DNA of 64,000 nucleotides from assembly GCF_003044935.1 (NCBI RefSeq), contig NZ_POXP01000002.1:186001-250000 (forward strand), in the 5' to 3' direction. The DNA comes from Neisseria subflava. Its GTDB lineage: Bacteria; Pseudomonadota; Gammaproteobacteria; Burkholderiales; Neisseriaceae. Made by a program: the position numbers and the translations under genes. This document shows positions 32,341 to 41,112 of the stretch, piece after piece (position 1 is the first letter of the stretch; every line of letters begins with the position of its first letter). The notes beneath the pieces are model-generated. The model was not told the origin of the DNA, did not search any database, and saw only the letters and a list, made by a program, of their open reading frames with translations.

Positions 32341-33309
32341 TTAAGACTCTTCACGAGGATACCCGTTGCTATAAGCCTTCTCAAACCATTCTTGAGCCAA
32401 CGTGTCATCCTGTTGAAAACCTTGGCCAAGTTTATACTTAATGCCCAAACGAAACTGAGCCGATGCAACTCCCTGCTCTGCCGCTTTACGATACCAATAA
32501 ATCGCCAATACATCATTTTGCGTCACGCCTACTCCATCATTGTACATCTGAGCCAATTCAAACTGAGCATCGGCATGCCCTTGTTCCGCCAATTTACGAA
32601 ATAAAGACAGTGCCTGCTTATAATCAATACCAAAAGAAGAGTCACATCGATCTACACTTCCACCGTATCGATACTGAAAGCCTAATTTGTATTGAGCCTC
32701 TATATCCCCTTCACTCGCCATGCGAGAATACATCATGAACAAGTGCCATCGAGGCTCACTATATGGTCCACCTTTAATAAACCATTCTTCTGCCTGTTTA
32801 TAGTCTTGAGGAACACCTATTCCATACTCGTACATTGTTCCTATTTGGCAATCAGCAGGGCCATATCCCTGGCTACTGGCAAGACGATACCAATACAATG
32901 CCTGTTCATAATCTGACAGCTTCAAATACAGCTTTCCCAAAGAAAATTTAGTTCTCCCATCTCCATTCTCTGCCTTTGCATGAAGCCACTGTTTCAACTG
33001 CTCATAATCCCGATTGGTCAAAAACCTTGAATACTCCATTATCAAAAGGCATTGCGCATCAAGATGTCCCTGCTCTGCTGCCTTCATATACCAATGCACT
33101 GCCTTTCGATAATCTTTAGGCTCTTTATTACAACATAACCCGGCTAATTCATATTGAGCCTGGACATTTCCTTCTTCTGCCAACTGAGTAATAGCTTGAA
33201 TAGGATCAGAAGTCTGGACAGGAGCATATTCCTTAACCGCACTCCGTCGCATAAGCCTAAAAAGAAAAATCACGACAGCTATTAAAAAACAAGCGAGTAA
33301 CAATTTCAT
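32341..33309 (-). CDS. Sel1-like repeat protein, membrane-anchored
   Basis: A 322-residue protein. Residues 1-20 form an uncleaved-looking signal anchor (LLLACFLIAVVIFLF followed by RLMRR). The rest consists of seven or so Sel1-type TPR-like repeats of about 36 residues, such as AQYELAGLCCNKEPKDYRKAVHWYMKAAEQGH and AQFELAQMYNDGVGVTQNDVLAIYWYRKAAEQGV. Such repeats bind proteins in the periplasm or at the envelope; the partner is unknown. It is AT-rich relative to neighbours, like the nuclease gene upstream. Confidence 0.85.
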   Translation of the reverse strand: MKLLLACFLIAVVIFLFRLMRRSAVKEYAPVQTSDPIQAITQLAEEGNVQAQYELAGLCCNKEPKDYRKAVHWYMKAAEQGHLDAQCLLIMEYSRFLTNRDYEQLKQWLHAKAENGDGRTKFSLGKLYLKLSDYEQALYWYRLASSQGYGPADCQIGTMYEYGIGVPQDYKQAEEWFIKGGPYSEPRWHLFMMYSRMASEGDIEAQYKLGFQYRYGGSVDRCDSSFGIDYKQALSLFRKLAEQGHADAQFELAQMYNDGVGVTQNDVLAIYWYRKAAEQGVASAQFRLGIKYKLGQGFQQDDTLAQEWFEKAYSNGYPREES

Positions 33310-33434
33310 CTTATATTCCCAGTCTTATTCATTTTTTTATTTTCGATACCATAATTATTTTTTAATTACACCCATTGAAATGGTGGTTGCCATTAAATCA
33401 AATTCTTAAAATCTAGTAATGTTGAATATAACAT

Positions 33435-33464
33435 CGTCTGAAAACCTTGAAAGGTTTTCAGACG
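33435..33464. terminator. DUS-like hairpin after the nuclease gene
   Basis: CGTCTGAAAACCTT pairs perfectly with AAGGTTTTCAGACG around a 2-base loop. The flanking bases (ACAT, AACTTG) do not extend it to a full DUS. Confidence 0.7.
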
Positions 33465-33495
33465 AACTTGGATATATTTTGAATTCAATCTACAA

Positions 33496-34989
33496 CTACT
33501 TAATCAATACACGTTTATCTGCCAATCCTGTCAATCTTGAAAAATTTTCTTTTTGTTTCAATTCACTCCAAGAAAACTTATGCAATCGCTCCCACTTAAA
33601 GTCATCTTGCCGAGTTGAAATCCATACCCCTTCAAGCGCAACCAAGCCAAAGCCATCACACCCCAAACGCAAAGCATAAGACTTTGCCTGCAGGAAGGCA
33701 TCTTTTAGCTGTCTTTCATTAGCAATACGATATTTGGCTTCCCAAATAAATCGAGCATTCTCTTCTCCACGTCGATCATTTGCAAATAGGGCATAATCAG
33801 GAAAAACACGATCATTACGCCCCATTCTTAAAGTCATCTGCCTTAGCCAATCATCTTCATCAAAACCTAATTGTTTCAACAACGGTTCAAGTAAAGTAAT
33901 TTCTACATCCCGTTCATTACTTAAATTGCCAAAATCAGGCTCGTCTAAAAATGGTAATTTTGGCAGTATAGAAATATCAAAGTTTTTAGATTTTAAAATC
34001 TCTATGATTGCATTGTATTCATCTGATGTGCATTCCCTTCCATTCACTCCTTGCATATTGGCTTTAACCAAACCTTTTTCTTTCCAAACTGGGTTACTTT
34101 TCAATTCAGATAAATGAATCGTTGGAATGACTATGGGAAAGCCTACCCAAACTCGTTCAGGATAGTAACTAAATGGATCATAGTAGGTAGGAGATACCGC
34201 GCGGAAGATAGCCGTCAATCCACTATACGGGGACAAACTATACAATAAAATAATATCCCCTATTTTCGTTTGTGAATTTCCCTGCCAAAAAGTTTGATAT
34301 TTTTCCCCATTCTTGCTTAATAAATCCGTATCCTCTTTGGTTCCTCCGCTGATATAAATATTGATCGCATCAGGCAATTCATCGGTATTGATAAAGTCAG
34401 GTAGGGTTTTTAACGAAAAATCATATAGAAAACAACTTAATTCTATATAGTCTAATGAATATTTTTTCCGAAATTCGTAAATATCTCGGCATAAATTTCC
34501 ATAGTAAAAGAAACGATCACGGTATTTCTGTTTACTTGGCAGTATTGGCAAAGGTATATCAAATGACTGGAAAACTCTTTCCAACAAGAAAAACCGGTTA
34601 GTAAAAAAGTACGGAATATAATGTTCAGGGTCTTTTAGATACAAAAACAATGAAATTCCATCTAACCATGCCAATTTGTTCCTACATTCCTTTTTATCAC
34701 TCTCAGCAAGAAAAGAATCAACAAATCCTTCAAACTTTTCAATTGCCTGCTCAATATTCTCAGCACGTTCCCAATCTGAAAAATTTTCTAATAGGTTTTG
34801 TATAAAGACAAAAGTTTCTATCCAATAACCTTCGCTTTCCTGTGTATATCCTTGCTTAAATAAGTAAGAGTATATTTCCTTCCATTTTTCTTCTTTTACC
34901 CATACAGATAAATTCTCAAAAAAGTTTTTAGTTTCTCTTGCTGAATCAGTTTGCAGATAACAATCAAAAATATAGCGATTAAAATACAT
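33496..34989 (-). CDS. Putative modification-dependent nuclease: EVE-like plus PD-(D/E)XK domains
   Basis: A 497-residue protein. N-terminal 190 residues: alpha-helical, unknown. Middle (about 205-330): INIYISGGTKEDTDLL, KIGDIILLYSLSPYSGLTAIFRAVS and ERVWVGFPIVIPTIHLSEL resemble an EVE/PUA-like reader of modified bases. C-terminal (about 360-470): VEITLLEPLLKQLGF, then RVFPDYALF and ARFIWEAKY, a PD-(D/E)xK core like the HsdR N-terminal nuclease. It reads as a type IV-like restriction enzyme. Its Shine-Dalgarno GAGGAAG overlaps the polA stop. It is strikingly AT-rich, suggesting transfer. Confidence 0.55.
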   Translation of the reverse strand: MYFNRYIFDCYLQTDSARETKNFFENLSVWVKEEKWKEIYSYLFKQGYTQESEGYWIETFVFIQNLLENFSDWERAENIEQAIEKFEGFVDSFLAESDKKECRNKLAWLDGISLFLYLKDPEHYIPYFFTNRFFLLERVFQSFDIPLPILPSKQKYRDRFFYYGNLCRDIYEFRKKYSLDYIELSCFLYDFSLKTLPDFINTDELPDAINIYISGGTKEDTDLLSKNGEKYQTFWQGNSQTKIGDIILLYSLSPYSGLTAIFRAVSPTYYDPFSYYPERVWVGFPIVIPTIHLSELKSNPVWKEKGLVKANMQGVNGRECTSDEYNAIIEILKSKNFDISILPKLPFLDEPDFGNLSNERDVEITLLEPLLKQLGFDEDDWLRQMTLRMGRNDRVFPDYALFANDRRGEENARFIWEAKYRIANERQLKDAFLQAKSYALRLGCDGFGLVALEGVWISTRQDDFKWERLHKFSWSELKQKENFSRLTGLADKRVLIK

Positions 34990-34998
34990 ACTACTTCC

Positions 34999-37794
34999 TC
35001 AATGCGCTTCTTCCCAATTCATCCCCACGCCCACTTCTGCCACCAGCGGCACGTTCAACTTCCCTTCATCCACTTTCGCCATAATCTGCGGCAGTTTTTC
35101 TTTGACCAAATCCAGCTCGACTTCAGGTACTTCCAACACCAATTCATCATGCACCTGCATAATCAGCTTGCTCTTCAGGTCATCTGAAGCCAGCCAGCGG
35201 GACACGTCTATCATGGCGCGTTTGATGAGGTCAGACGCGGTGCCTTGCATGGGGGCGTTGATGGCGGCGCGTTCGGCTCCGGCGCGGGCATTGGCGTTTT
35301 TGTTATGGATGTCGGGTAGGTAGAGGCGGCGGCCGAACAGGGTTTCGACGAAGCCTTGGGCGGCGGCTTGTTCTTTGGTGCGCTGCATGTATTCGGCGAC
35401 GCCGGGGTAGCGGGCGAAGTAACGGTCGATAAAGTTTTTGGCGGAGATGTTGTCGATGCCCAATGATTTGGCAAGGCCGTATTGGCCCATGCCGTAAATG
35501 AGGCCGAAGTTGATGGTTTTGGCGTAGCGGCGTTGTTCGGACGAGACGTTTTCGGGGGAGATGCCGAACACTTCGGCGGCGGTACGGCGGTGTACGTCTT
35601 CTCCGTTTTGGAACGCGGTAATCAGGGTTTTGTCGCCGGAGAGGTGCGCCATGATGCGCAGCTCGATTTGGGAATAGTCGGCGGAAACGATGACGCTGCC
35701 TTGCGGTGCGGTGAAGGCGCGGCGCACGCGGCGGCCTTCTACGGTGCGGATGGGGATGTTTTGCAGGTTGGGGTTGTTGCTGGCGAGGCGGCCGGTAATG
35801 GCGACGGCTTGGGCGTAAGTGGTATGCACGCGGCCGTCTTTAGGAGAAATCATTTCGGGCAGTTTGTCGGTATAGGTGGATTTGAGTTTCGCCAGGCTGC
35901 GGTTTTGCAGGATGATTTTGGGCAATGGATAGTCGGGCGCGAGCTGTTCGAGCACGGCTTCGTTGGTGGAAATGCCGCCTTTGGCGGTTTTTTTCAGGCC
36001 TTTGGTGGGAATGCCCATTTTGTCGAACAGGATTTCTTGAAGCTGTTTGGGCGAGTTGAGGTTGAACGGCTGGCCTGCGGCGGCATAAGCTTCTTGTTCG
36101 AGCTTCATCAGCTCGGCGCCGAGTTCCGCGCTTTGACGGGCGAGTTCGGCGCGGTCGATTTGCACGCCGTTGCGTTCCATTTCAAACAATACCTGCGCGA
36201 CGGGCAGCTCCATTTTTTCATACATTTCAAGCTGTTTGGCGTCCATTTGCGCGCGCAGGTGCGCTTCGAGGCGCAGGGCGAAATCGGCGTCTTGGGCGGC
36301 GTATTCGGTCGCCTGCCCGATGGCGACATCGGCAAAACTGATTTGCTTCGCGCCTTTGCCACACAGCGATTCGTAGGTAATGGTTTCCAAGCCGAGCCAT
36401 CGTTCGGACAATTCGTCCAAACCGTGTCCCAGATGGCTCTCGATGATGTAGGAAGCGAGCATGGAATCGCCGGCAATGCCGTTCAGGGCGATGTCGTAGT
36501 TGGCGAAAACGTGTTGGTCGTATTTGAGGTTTTGCCCGATTTTTTTCAGGGCGGGGTTTTCCAAATGCGGTTTCAGACGGCCTAATACGTCTTGTAAATC
36601 AAGCTGTTCGGGTACGGCAGTCAGGCTGTGTCCTACGGGGATGTAAACCGCCTCCCCTGCTTGGAACGCGATGCTGATACCGACCAGCGCGGCGTTCATC
36701 GCGTCTAGGGACGTGGTTTCCGTATCGATGCCGATTTTGTCCGCCTGAGCCAGTTTGTCCAACAAGGCGGCAAACTGAGCTTCGGTGGTAACGGCTTGAT
36801 AATCCAGTTTTTCAGGGGCTGGAGCGAGTTCGGGTTGTTTTTCAGGCTGCGTTTCCATCGCCAATGCGGCTTGTTCGCCGATATGCTCGCTACCGAACAA
36901 ATCAGTGTTTTGCGCTTCGTGCATACGGCTTTCCGCCTCTTTCAGCCAAGTGCGGAAGCCCCAGCGTTTGAAATCGACAACCAGCTGCGCCCATTTAGGC
37001 GTAGTGCGGCGCAGGCTTTCGAGGCCGTCTGAAAGCTCGGTGTGCAAATCCACATCGGTTTTAATCGTTACTAAGTCATACGACAGCGGCAGTTGTTCCA
37101 AAGCGGCTTGCAGGTTTTCGCCGACCTTGCCTTTGACTTCGCCAGCGTGTTCCATCACGCCGGCCAGCGAGCCGTAGGCTTCCAGCCATTTCACCGCGGT
37201 TTTCGGGCCGCACTTCTCCACGCCCGGCACATTGTCCACTTTGTCACCCATCAACGCGAGATAATCGCGAATCTGGTCGGGGCGCACGCCGAATTTTTCC
37301 TTCACGCCTTCAATGTCCAGCGTTTCGCCGCTCATCGTGTTCACCAGCGTCACGCGCTCGTTTACCAACTGCGCCATGTCCTTATCGCCGGTGGATACCA
37401 CCACGTTCCACCCTGCTTCGCTAGCCATCTTAGCCAAAGTTCCGATAACGTCGTCCGCTTCTACCTGCGGAATCACCAATACCGGCCAGCCCATCAGGCG
37501 CACCAAATCCGGCAAGGCTTCCGCCTGCGGGCGCAAATCGTCCGGCATCGGCGGGCGCGTCGCCTTATAGTCGGGGAACATCTCGTGGCGGAAATTCTTG
37601 CCCTTCGCATCAAACACCACTGCGCAATAGTCGTGTACATAATCCGCCCTCAACCGGCGCAGCATGTTCAACACACCGTACATCGCCCCAGTCGGCGCAC
37701 CGTCTGGCGCAGACAAATTCTGCCCCATAGCATGATAGGCGCGGTAAAGATAAGAAGAGCCGTCAACGAGAAGGAGTGTGGGTTTGTTGGACAT
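34999..37794 (-). CDS. polA: DNA polymerase I
   Basis: A 931-residue, three-domain enzyme. 5'-3' exonuclease at about 1-290 (LLLVDGSSYLYRAYHA, GDKVDNVPGVEKCGPKTA), 3'-5' exonuclease at about 325-510 with IGIDTETTSLDAM keeping the catalytic Asp-Glu, so proofreading looks intact, and the polymerase domain to the end (SADYSQIELRIMAHLS, KTINFGLIYGMG, QVHDELVLEVP). Full length. The stop codon is directly followed by an unrelated AT-rich nuclease gene 9 bases on. Confidence 0.96.
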   Translation of the reverse strand: MSNKPTLLLVDGSSYLYRAYHAMGQNLSAPDGAPTGAMYGVLNMLRRLRADYVHDYCAVVFDAKGKNFRHEMFPDYKATRPPMPDDLRPQAEALPDLVRLMGWPVLVIPQVEADDVIGTLAKMASEAGWNVVVSTGDKDMAQLVNERVTLVNTMSGETLDIEGVKEKFGVRPDQIRDYLALMGDKVDNVPGVEKCGPKTAVKWLEAYGSLAGVMEHAGEVKGKVGENLQAALEQLPLSYDLVTIKTDVDLHTELSDGLESLRRTTPKWAQLVVDFKRWGFRTWLKEAESRMHEAQNTDLFGSEHIGEQAALAMETQPEKQPELAPAPEKLDYQAVTTEAQFAALLDKLAQADKIGIDTETTSLDAMNAALVGISIAFQAGEAVYIPVGHSLTAVPEQLDLQDVLGRLKPHLENPALKKIGQNLKYDQHVFANYDIALNGIAGDSMLASYIIESHLGHGLDELSERWLGLETITYESLCGKGAKQISFADVAIGQATEYAAQDADFALRLEAHLRAQMDAKQLEMYEKMELPVAQVLFEMERNGVQIDRAELARQSAELGAELMKLEQEAYAAAGQPFNLNSPKQLQEILFDKMGIPTKGLKKTAKGGISTNEAVLEQLAPDYPLPKIILQNRSLAKLKSTYTDKLPEMISPKDGRVHTTYAQAVAITGRLASNNPNLQNIPIRTVEGRRVRRAFTAPQGSVIVSADYSQIELRIMAHLSGDKTLITAFQNGEDVHRRTAAEVFGISPENVSSEQRRYAKTINFGLIYGMGQYGLAKSLGIDNISAKNFIDRYFARYPGVAEYMQRTKEQAAAQGFVETLFGRRLYLPDIHNKNANARAGAERAAINAPMQGTASDLIKRAMIDVSRWLASDDLKSKLIMQVHDELVLEVPEVELDLVKEKLPQIMAKVDEGKLNVPLVAEVGVGMNWEEAH

Positions 37795-37842
37795 GGAGAA
37801 CCTGCTGTGTGTATGAAAATAATGTACGGATTATAAAGGAAA

Positions 37843-37881
37843 AGGCCGTCTGAAAACCGAAAATCAAGTTTCAGACGGCCT
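37843..37881. repeat. Inverted DUS between divergent polA and the RHH-like gene
   Basis: AGGCCGTCTGAAA / TTTCAGACGGCCT with a 13-base loop, in a divergent promoter region rather than at a gene end. Confidence 0.6.
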
Positions 37882-37938
37882 GATGTTTACATAAATATAC
37901 GGTTTCAGGTATTGCGCCTCAGAATCCCATCTTGTATA

Positions 37939-37960
37939 TTTGTATTCAAATGAATACAAA
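37939..37960. promoter_or_regulatory. 22-bp perfect palindrome (putative operator)
   Basis: TTTGTATTCA-AA-TGAATACAAA: 10-bp arms around 2 bases, located 15 bases upstream of the RHH-like gene start. No T-run follows, so it is not a terminator. It probably autoregulates the stress cluster. Confidence 0.65.
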
Positions 37961-37975
37961 CCAAATCAAACGAAT

Positions 37976-38476
37976 ATGAATGCAACGAACCGTATCCCAA
38001 TTAGTGTGCGCATCACTCAGGAAGATGCTGATTTTATTGCCGAACTTAAAATCGAAGGTGCGAATACGCCGTCTGAAAAAATCCGCGAATTGCTCAAGCT
38101 GGCACGCTTGGCGCATACGCAGACACGCGATTACGGCTCCGCACTGACGGCGCAGGAGCAGTTTTTCCAAGCGGCAAAACACGAAATCTTGCACGCTGAA
38201 AAACAGGCCGGAGTGCATTCGCATATCGTGGCGAGGTTGTTTGAACAACTGCCCGACTTAGGCGCAACACTCGCTGCCGACCTGCCCGAAGAAGCTGACC
38301 TCGACGATTTGAAAAAATACGAGCGCGAACTGATGTGGCGCATCGTCCGCCTGACTGACAGCATCCTGCAACTCGCCGTAACCGGCAAAGGCGCGGCATA
38401 CGACGACAGCGTGTTGCAACAGCTTGAAAATACTTTGAGACTGGCGAAGATTGTGCAACAGGCAAATGAAGTTTAA
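37976..38476 (+). CDS. Putative RHH-type regulator heading the PspA-flotillin cluster
   Basis: A 166-residue protein with start ATG 37976. The N-terminus RIPISVRITQEDADFIAELKIEGANTPSEKIRELLKLA has the beta strand-helix-helix pattern of ribbon-helix-helix DNA binders; the remainder is helical (LTAQEQFFQAAKHEILHAEKQAGV, LMWRIVRLTDSILQLAV). A perfect palindrome lies just upstream, consistent with self-regulation. It is first in a plus-strand set leading to pspA, yqiJ and yqiK, and may respond to envelope stress. The family assignment is by pattern only. Confidence 0.6.
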   Translation: MNATNRIPISVRITQEDADFIAELKIEGANTPSEKIRELLKLARLAHTQTRDYGSALTAQEQFFQAAKHEILHAEKQAGVHSHIVARLFEQLPDLGATLAADLPEEADLDDLKKYERELMWRIVRLTDSILQLAVTGKGAAYDDSVLQQLENTLRLAKIVQQANEV

Positions 38477-38517
38477 GGCCGTCTGAACAACGCCCCTTCC
38501 CCCATTCCTAAATACCA

Positions 38518-39294
38518 ATGCTCAACATCGAAGACAGAAGCGACAAGATGGAAAAATGGATAGCAGAAGCATACGAATTATTTGCACCTTACAGCGTGCG
38601 CTTCCCGCTGAATATCTGCACTTGCAATAGCTGTTCTCCCGAGGATTTCCAACAGACGTTGTTGGAATATCCGTTACGCGAAATTCCTGCTGATATGTTG
38701 CAAGCGTATTTGGGCAGCGCGCCTTTAGACGATGGAGCCGCGACAGCTTTAGACATGAAGCATTTTCTGCCGCGTATTTTGCAGGCTTTGGTCAACAAAG
38801 AAGATGTCCGATCTCTTGATGAAACATTGCTCGATAAATTGCATTGTGATTTACCTGAATGCTGGACAGAAGAAGAAATCGATTGGCTAAAACGTTTCGC
38901 CGTCGCTTGGTTTGACTCGCAACTGACTGCGCCACGCTACGAAGGCTGCTTGGTCGTTTGGCTGAATATGTTTCAATTTGCCGGATTGGATGTTATCGAC
39001 GCACTGCTGGCATTGTGGACGGAACAGGCAGATAAAACGGCAGCTTTACGCGAATTTATCGACTTGTACTTAGAAATTCCGTATGGAAGCGACAAGCCGG
39101 ATTGGTACAAAGTCTGCTATCTGCCCGAGCATTGTCCGAATAGAACGCAATTCGACACCCAACTGTCGGCTTGGTTTACCCACCCGGATACCCGCGCCAC
39201 ATTCAGACGAGCTTTAGAACAAGCCCTGCTGGAAGGCAAAGAAGACGAAAACGAAACATTGCCATGGGAGCAATGTTACGACTGGTTGGCGTAA
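38518..39294 (+). CDS. Conserved hypothetical protein in the PspA-flotillin cluster
   Basis: A soluble protein of 258 residues, or 248 if ATG 38548 is used; neither start has a strong Shine-Dalgarno. It has a Cys-rich NICTCNSCSPEDF segment near residue 35 that could bind metal, and several Trp-rich helices (WTEEEIDWLKRFAVAWFDSQL, VVWLNMFQFAG). No signal peptide or membrane helix is seen. I do not recognise the family. It lies 41 bases after the RHH-like gene and 57 before pspA. Confidence 0.7.
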   Translation: MLNIEDRSDKMEKWIAEAYELFAPYSVRFPLNICTCNSCSPEDFQQTLLEYPLREIPADMLQAYLGSAPLDDGAATALDMKHFLPRILQALVNKEDVRSLDETLLDKLHCDLPECWTEEEIDWLKRFAVAWFDSQLTAPRYEGCLVVWLNMFQFAGLDVIDALLALWTEQADKTAALREFIDLYLEIPYGSDKPDWYKVCYLPEHCPNRTQFDTQLSAWFTHPDTRATFRRALEQALLEGKEDENETLPWEQCYDWLA

Positions 39295-39351
39295 TCGGAT
39301 GCCGGCTAAACACAAAATTTCTCATGATTTCATAAAGAAAGGAAAATCCAA

Positions 39352-40020
39352 ATGAGCGAAACCCTATCCCGCCGAGTAGGCCGTCTGGTAAGCGGCGGTT
39401 TTCATGCCCTGATTGATGCGGCGGAAAACCTTGCGCCTGAAGCGGTCATGAACGAAAGCATCCGCGAAATCGAGCGCGCAGTAGATGAAGTGCGTGCTGA
39501 ATTGGGCAAAGTGTTGGCGCAGAAACACCTTGCCGCCAAGAAAATGGTCGATGAAAGCAACCGCCACGAGGCCATCGATGCCAATCTGCAAGCCGCCGTA
39601 GATGCCGGTCGCGATGACCTTGCCGAAGCAGGTATCGCCGAACAGATAGACATCGAAGCGCGTCTGCCCATCTTGGAAAATACCATTGCCGATTGTGCCG
39701 CACAAGAAAAAGAGCTCGAAGGCTTTATCGCCGCCTTGCAGGCGAAAAAACGCGAGATGCAGCAGCAGTTGCAAGACTGGCGTGCCACACAGCAAAGCAT
39801 GGGCACAGGCAAAACAGCCGGTGGCAACGGCAGCGACCTCAATCGCATTGTCCGTGATGCCGAAAAAAGCGGCAACGCTTTCGACCGTGTGATGGGTCGC
39901 CAAAACTCAGTACACAGCAGCACCGATGCGGCGCAGTTGGCCAAGCTGAAAGAACTGGAAGACTTAAGCCGCAACAACCGCATTGCCGAAAGATTGGCGG
40001 CATTGAAAGCGAAATCATAA
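39352..40020 (+). CDS. pspA: PspA/IM30 family envelope-stress protein
   Basis: A 222-residue ESCRT-III-like protein that binds stressed inner membrane. The N-terminal amphipathic start (SETLSRRVGRLVSGGFHALIDAAENLAPEAVMNESIREIERAVDEVRAELGKV) is characteristic, followed by long coiled coil to about 150 and a C-terminal helical tail. RBS AAAGAAAGGAAAA. No pspF or pspBC genes are near; the association here is with yqiJ-yqiK, a known alternative genomic partner. Confidence 0.9.
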   Translation: MSETLSRRVGRLVSGGFHALIDAAENLAPEAVMNESIREIERAVDEVRAELGKVLAQKHLAAKKMVDESNRHEAIDANLQAAVDAGRDDLAEAGIAEQIDIEARLPILENTIADCAAQEKELEGFIAALQAKKREMQQQLQDWRATQQSMGTGKTAGGNGSDLNRIVRDAEKSGNAFDRVMGRQNSVHSSTDAAQLAKLKELEDLSRNNRIAERLAALKAKS

Positions 40021-40041
40021 GCTATATTGAGAAAATCGCGG

Positions 40042-40078
40042 TTTCAGACGGCCTTTATCTTCACGGGGCCGTCTGAAA
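40042..40078. terminator. DUS inverted pair after pspA
   Basis: TTTCAGACGGCC pairs with GGCCGTCTGAAA, followed by AAAAAG rather than a T-run on the plus strand. Partial termination between pspA and yqiJ is possible. Confidence 0.5.
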
Positions 40079-40235
40079 AAAGAAAACCATACACGCTTCA
40101 ATAACAAAAAGATGCCGGATTGGGAAAAATCCTGTCAGTTACGACAAATTAATAAAAATACCCATATCCAATCGGCTTAACTTTAAAATAAAATATATGC
40201 CGTCTGAAAATTAAAAAGAATAAGGAAATGCAATT

Positions 40236-40901
40236 ATGTGGAATCTAATCAACGCCCCCGAAACTGAAATCTTCGGCATTGCCATTGCGCTGATGGTTTT
40301 GCTCGGTGTGTTTGAAGTCATTTCCATGCTGGCAGGCGGTATCAGCGACTGGTTGGACAACCTGTTGCCCGACAGCCTGACCGAAACCGCGCACGCCGAA
40401 GTCGGATTGGATGTGGCGGACGCAGGCATATTCGTGCGTTTCCTGAGTTGGCTGTATGTCGGACGTATCCCGGTGTTGATGTTAATGGTGGTGTTTCTTG
40501 CCGTATACGGACTGACGGGTTATCTGTTTCAGACGGCCTTTGCCACTGTATTCGGCAGCTACCTGAATGGCACGCTGGCAGCAGTCATCGTTTGGTTTAT
40601 TTCCCTGCCCTTAGTGCGGGTAACGGCTAGCGGTTTGTACAAAATTATGCCGAAAGATGAAACCACTGCCGTTTTGCAGGAAAGTTTAATCGGCCGCGTC
40701 GGCACGGTGGTATTGGGCGAAGCTCGGGTAGGCAATGCGGCGCAGGTGCGCGTGAAAGATGCTTACGGCCAACAGCATTATGTGATGGTAGAGCCTGACT
40801 CTGAAGATGTATTAAAACAAGGTGATGCGGTATTGCTGGTGTCGTTGGACGGAAATACATTTAAAGCGATTTTGAATCCGAGCGGCAGCTTGGTAGATTA
40901 A
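40236..40901 (+). CDS. yqiJ: YqiJ family inner-membrane OB-fold protein
   Basis: A 221-residue NfeD-like partner of flotillins. Three to four hydrophobic segments (IFGIAIALMVLLGVFEVISML, GRIPVLMLMVVFLAVYGLTGYLF, GTLAAVIVWFISLPLVRV) precede a cytosolic OB-fold domain (LIGRVGTVVLGEARVGNAAQVRVKDAYGQQHYVMVEP). It is positioned immediately upstream of the flotillin gene, as in E. coli yqiJK. A reverse DUS encodes FQTAF inside a helix. Confidence 0.88.
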   Translation: MWNLINAPETEIFGIAIALMVLLGVFEVISMLAGGISDWLDNLLPDSLTETAHAEVGLDVADAGIFVRFLSWLYVGRIPVLMLMVVFLAVYGLTGYLFQTAFATVFGSYLNGTLAAVIVWFISLPLVRVTASGLYKIMPKDETTAVLQESLIGRVGTVVLGEARVGNAAQVRVKDAYGQQHYVMVEPDSEDVLKQGDAVLLVSLDGNTFKAILNPSGSLVD

Positions 40902-41112
40902 GGCCGTCTGAAACTTCTGATTTATCGATACGGTAAAAATAGATGCTTCACCGCCCTATCCTCACCATTTAGAAATTTGAAATAACAATCAGAAAAACAA
41001 CCACCCTATTATTTCAACCCATATTTTTAACCCTTTCAGACGGCCTCTCTCCCTCAAAGCCTTCTGAATCCACCGCCCCCAAAGGCATATTAACAAGAAG
41101 AAAGGAAAAACC

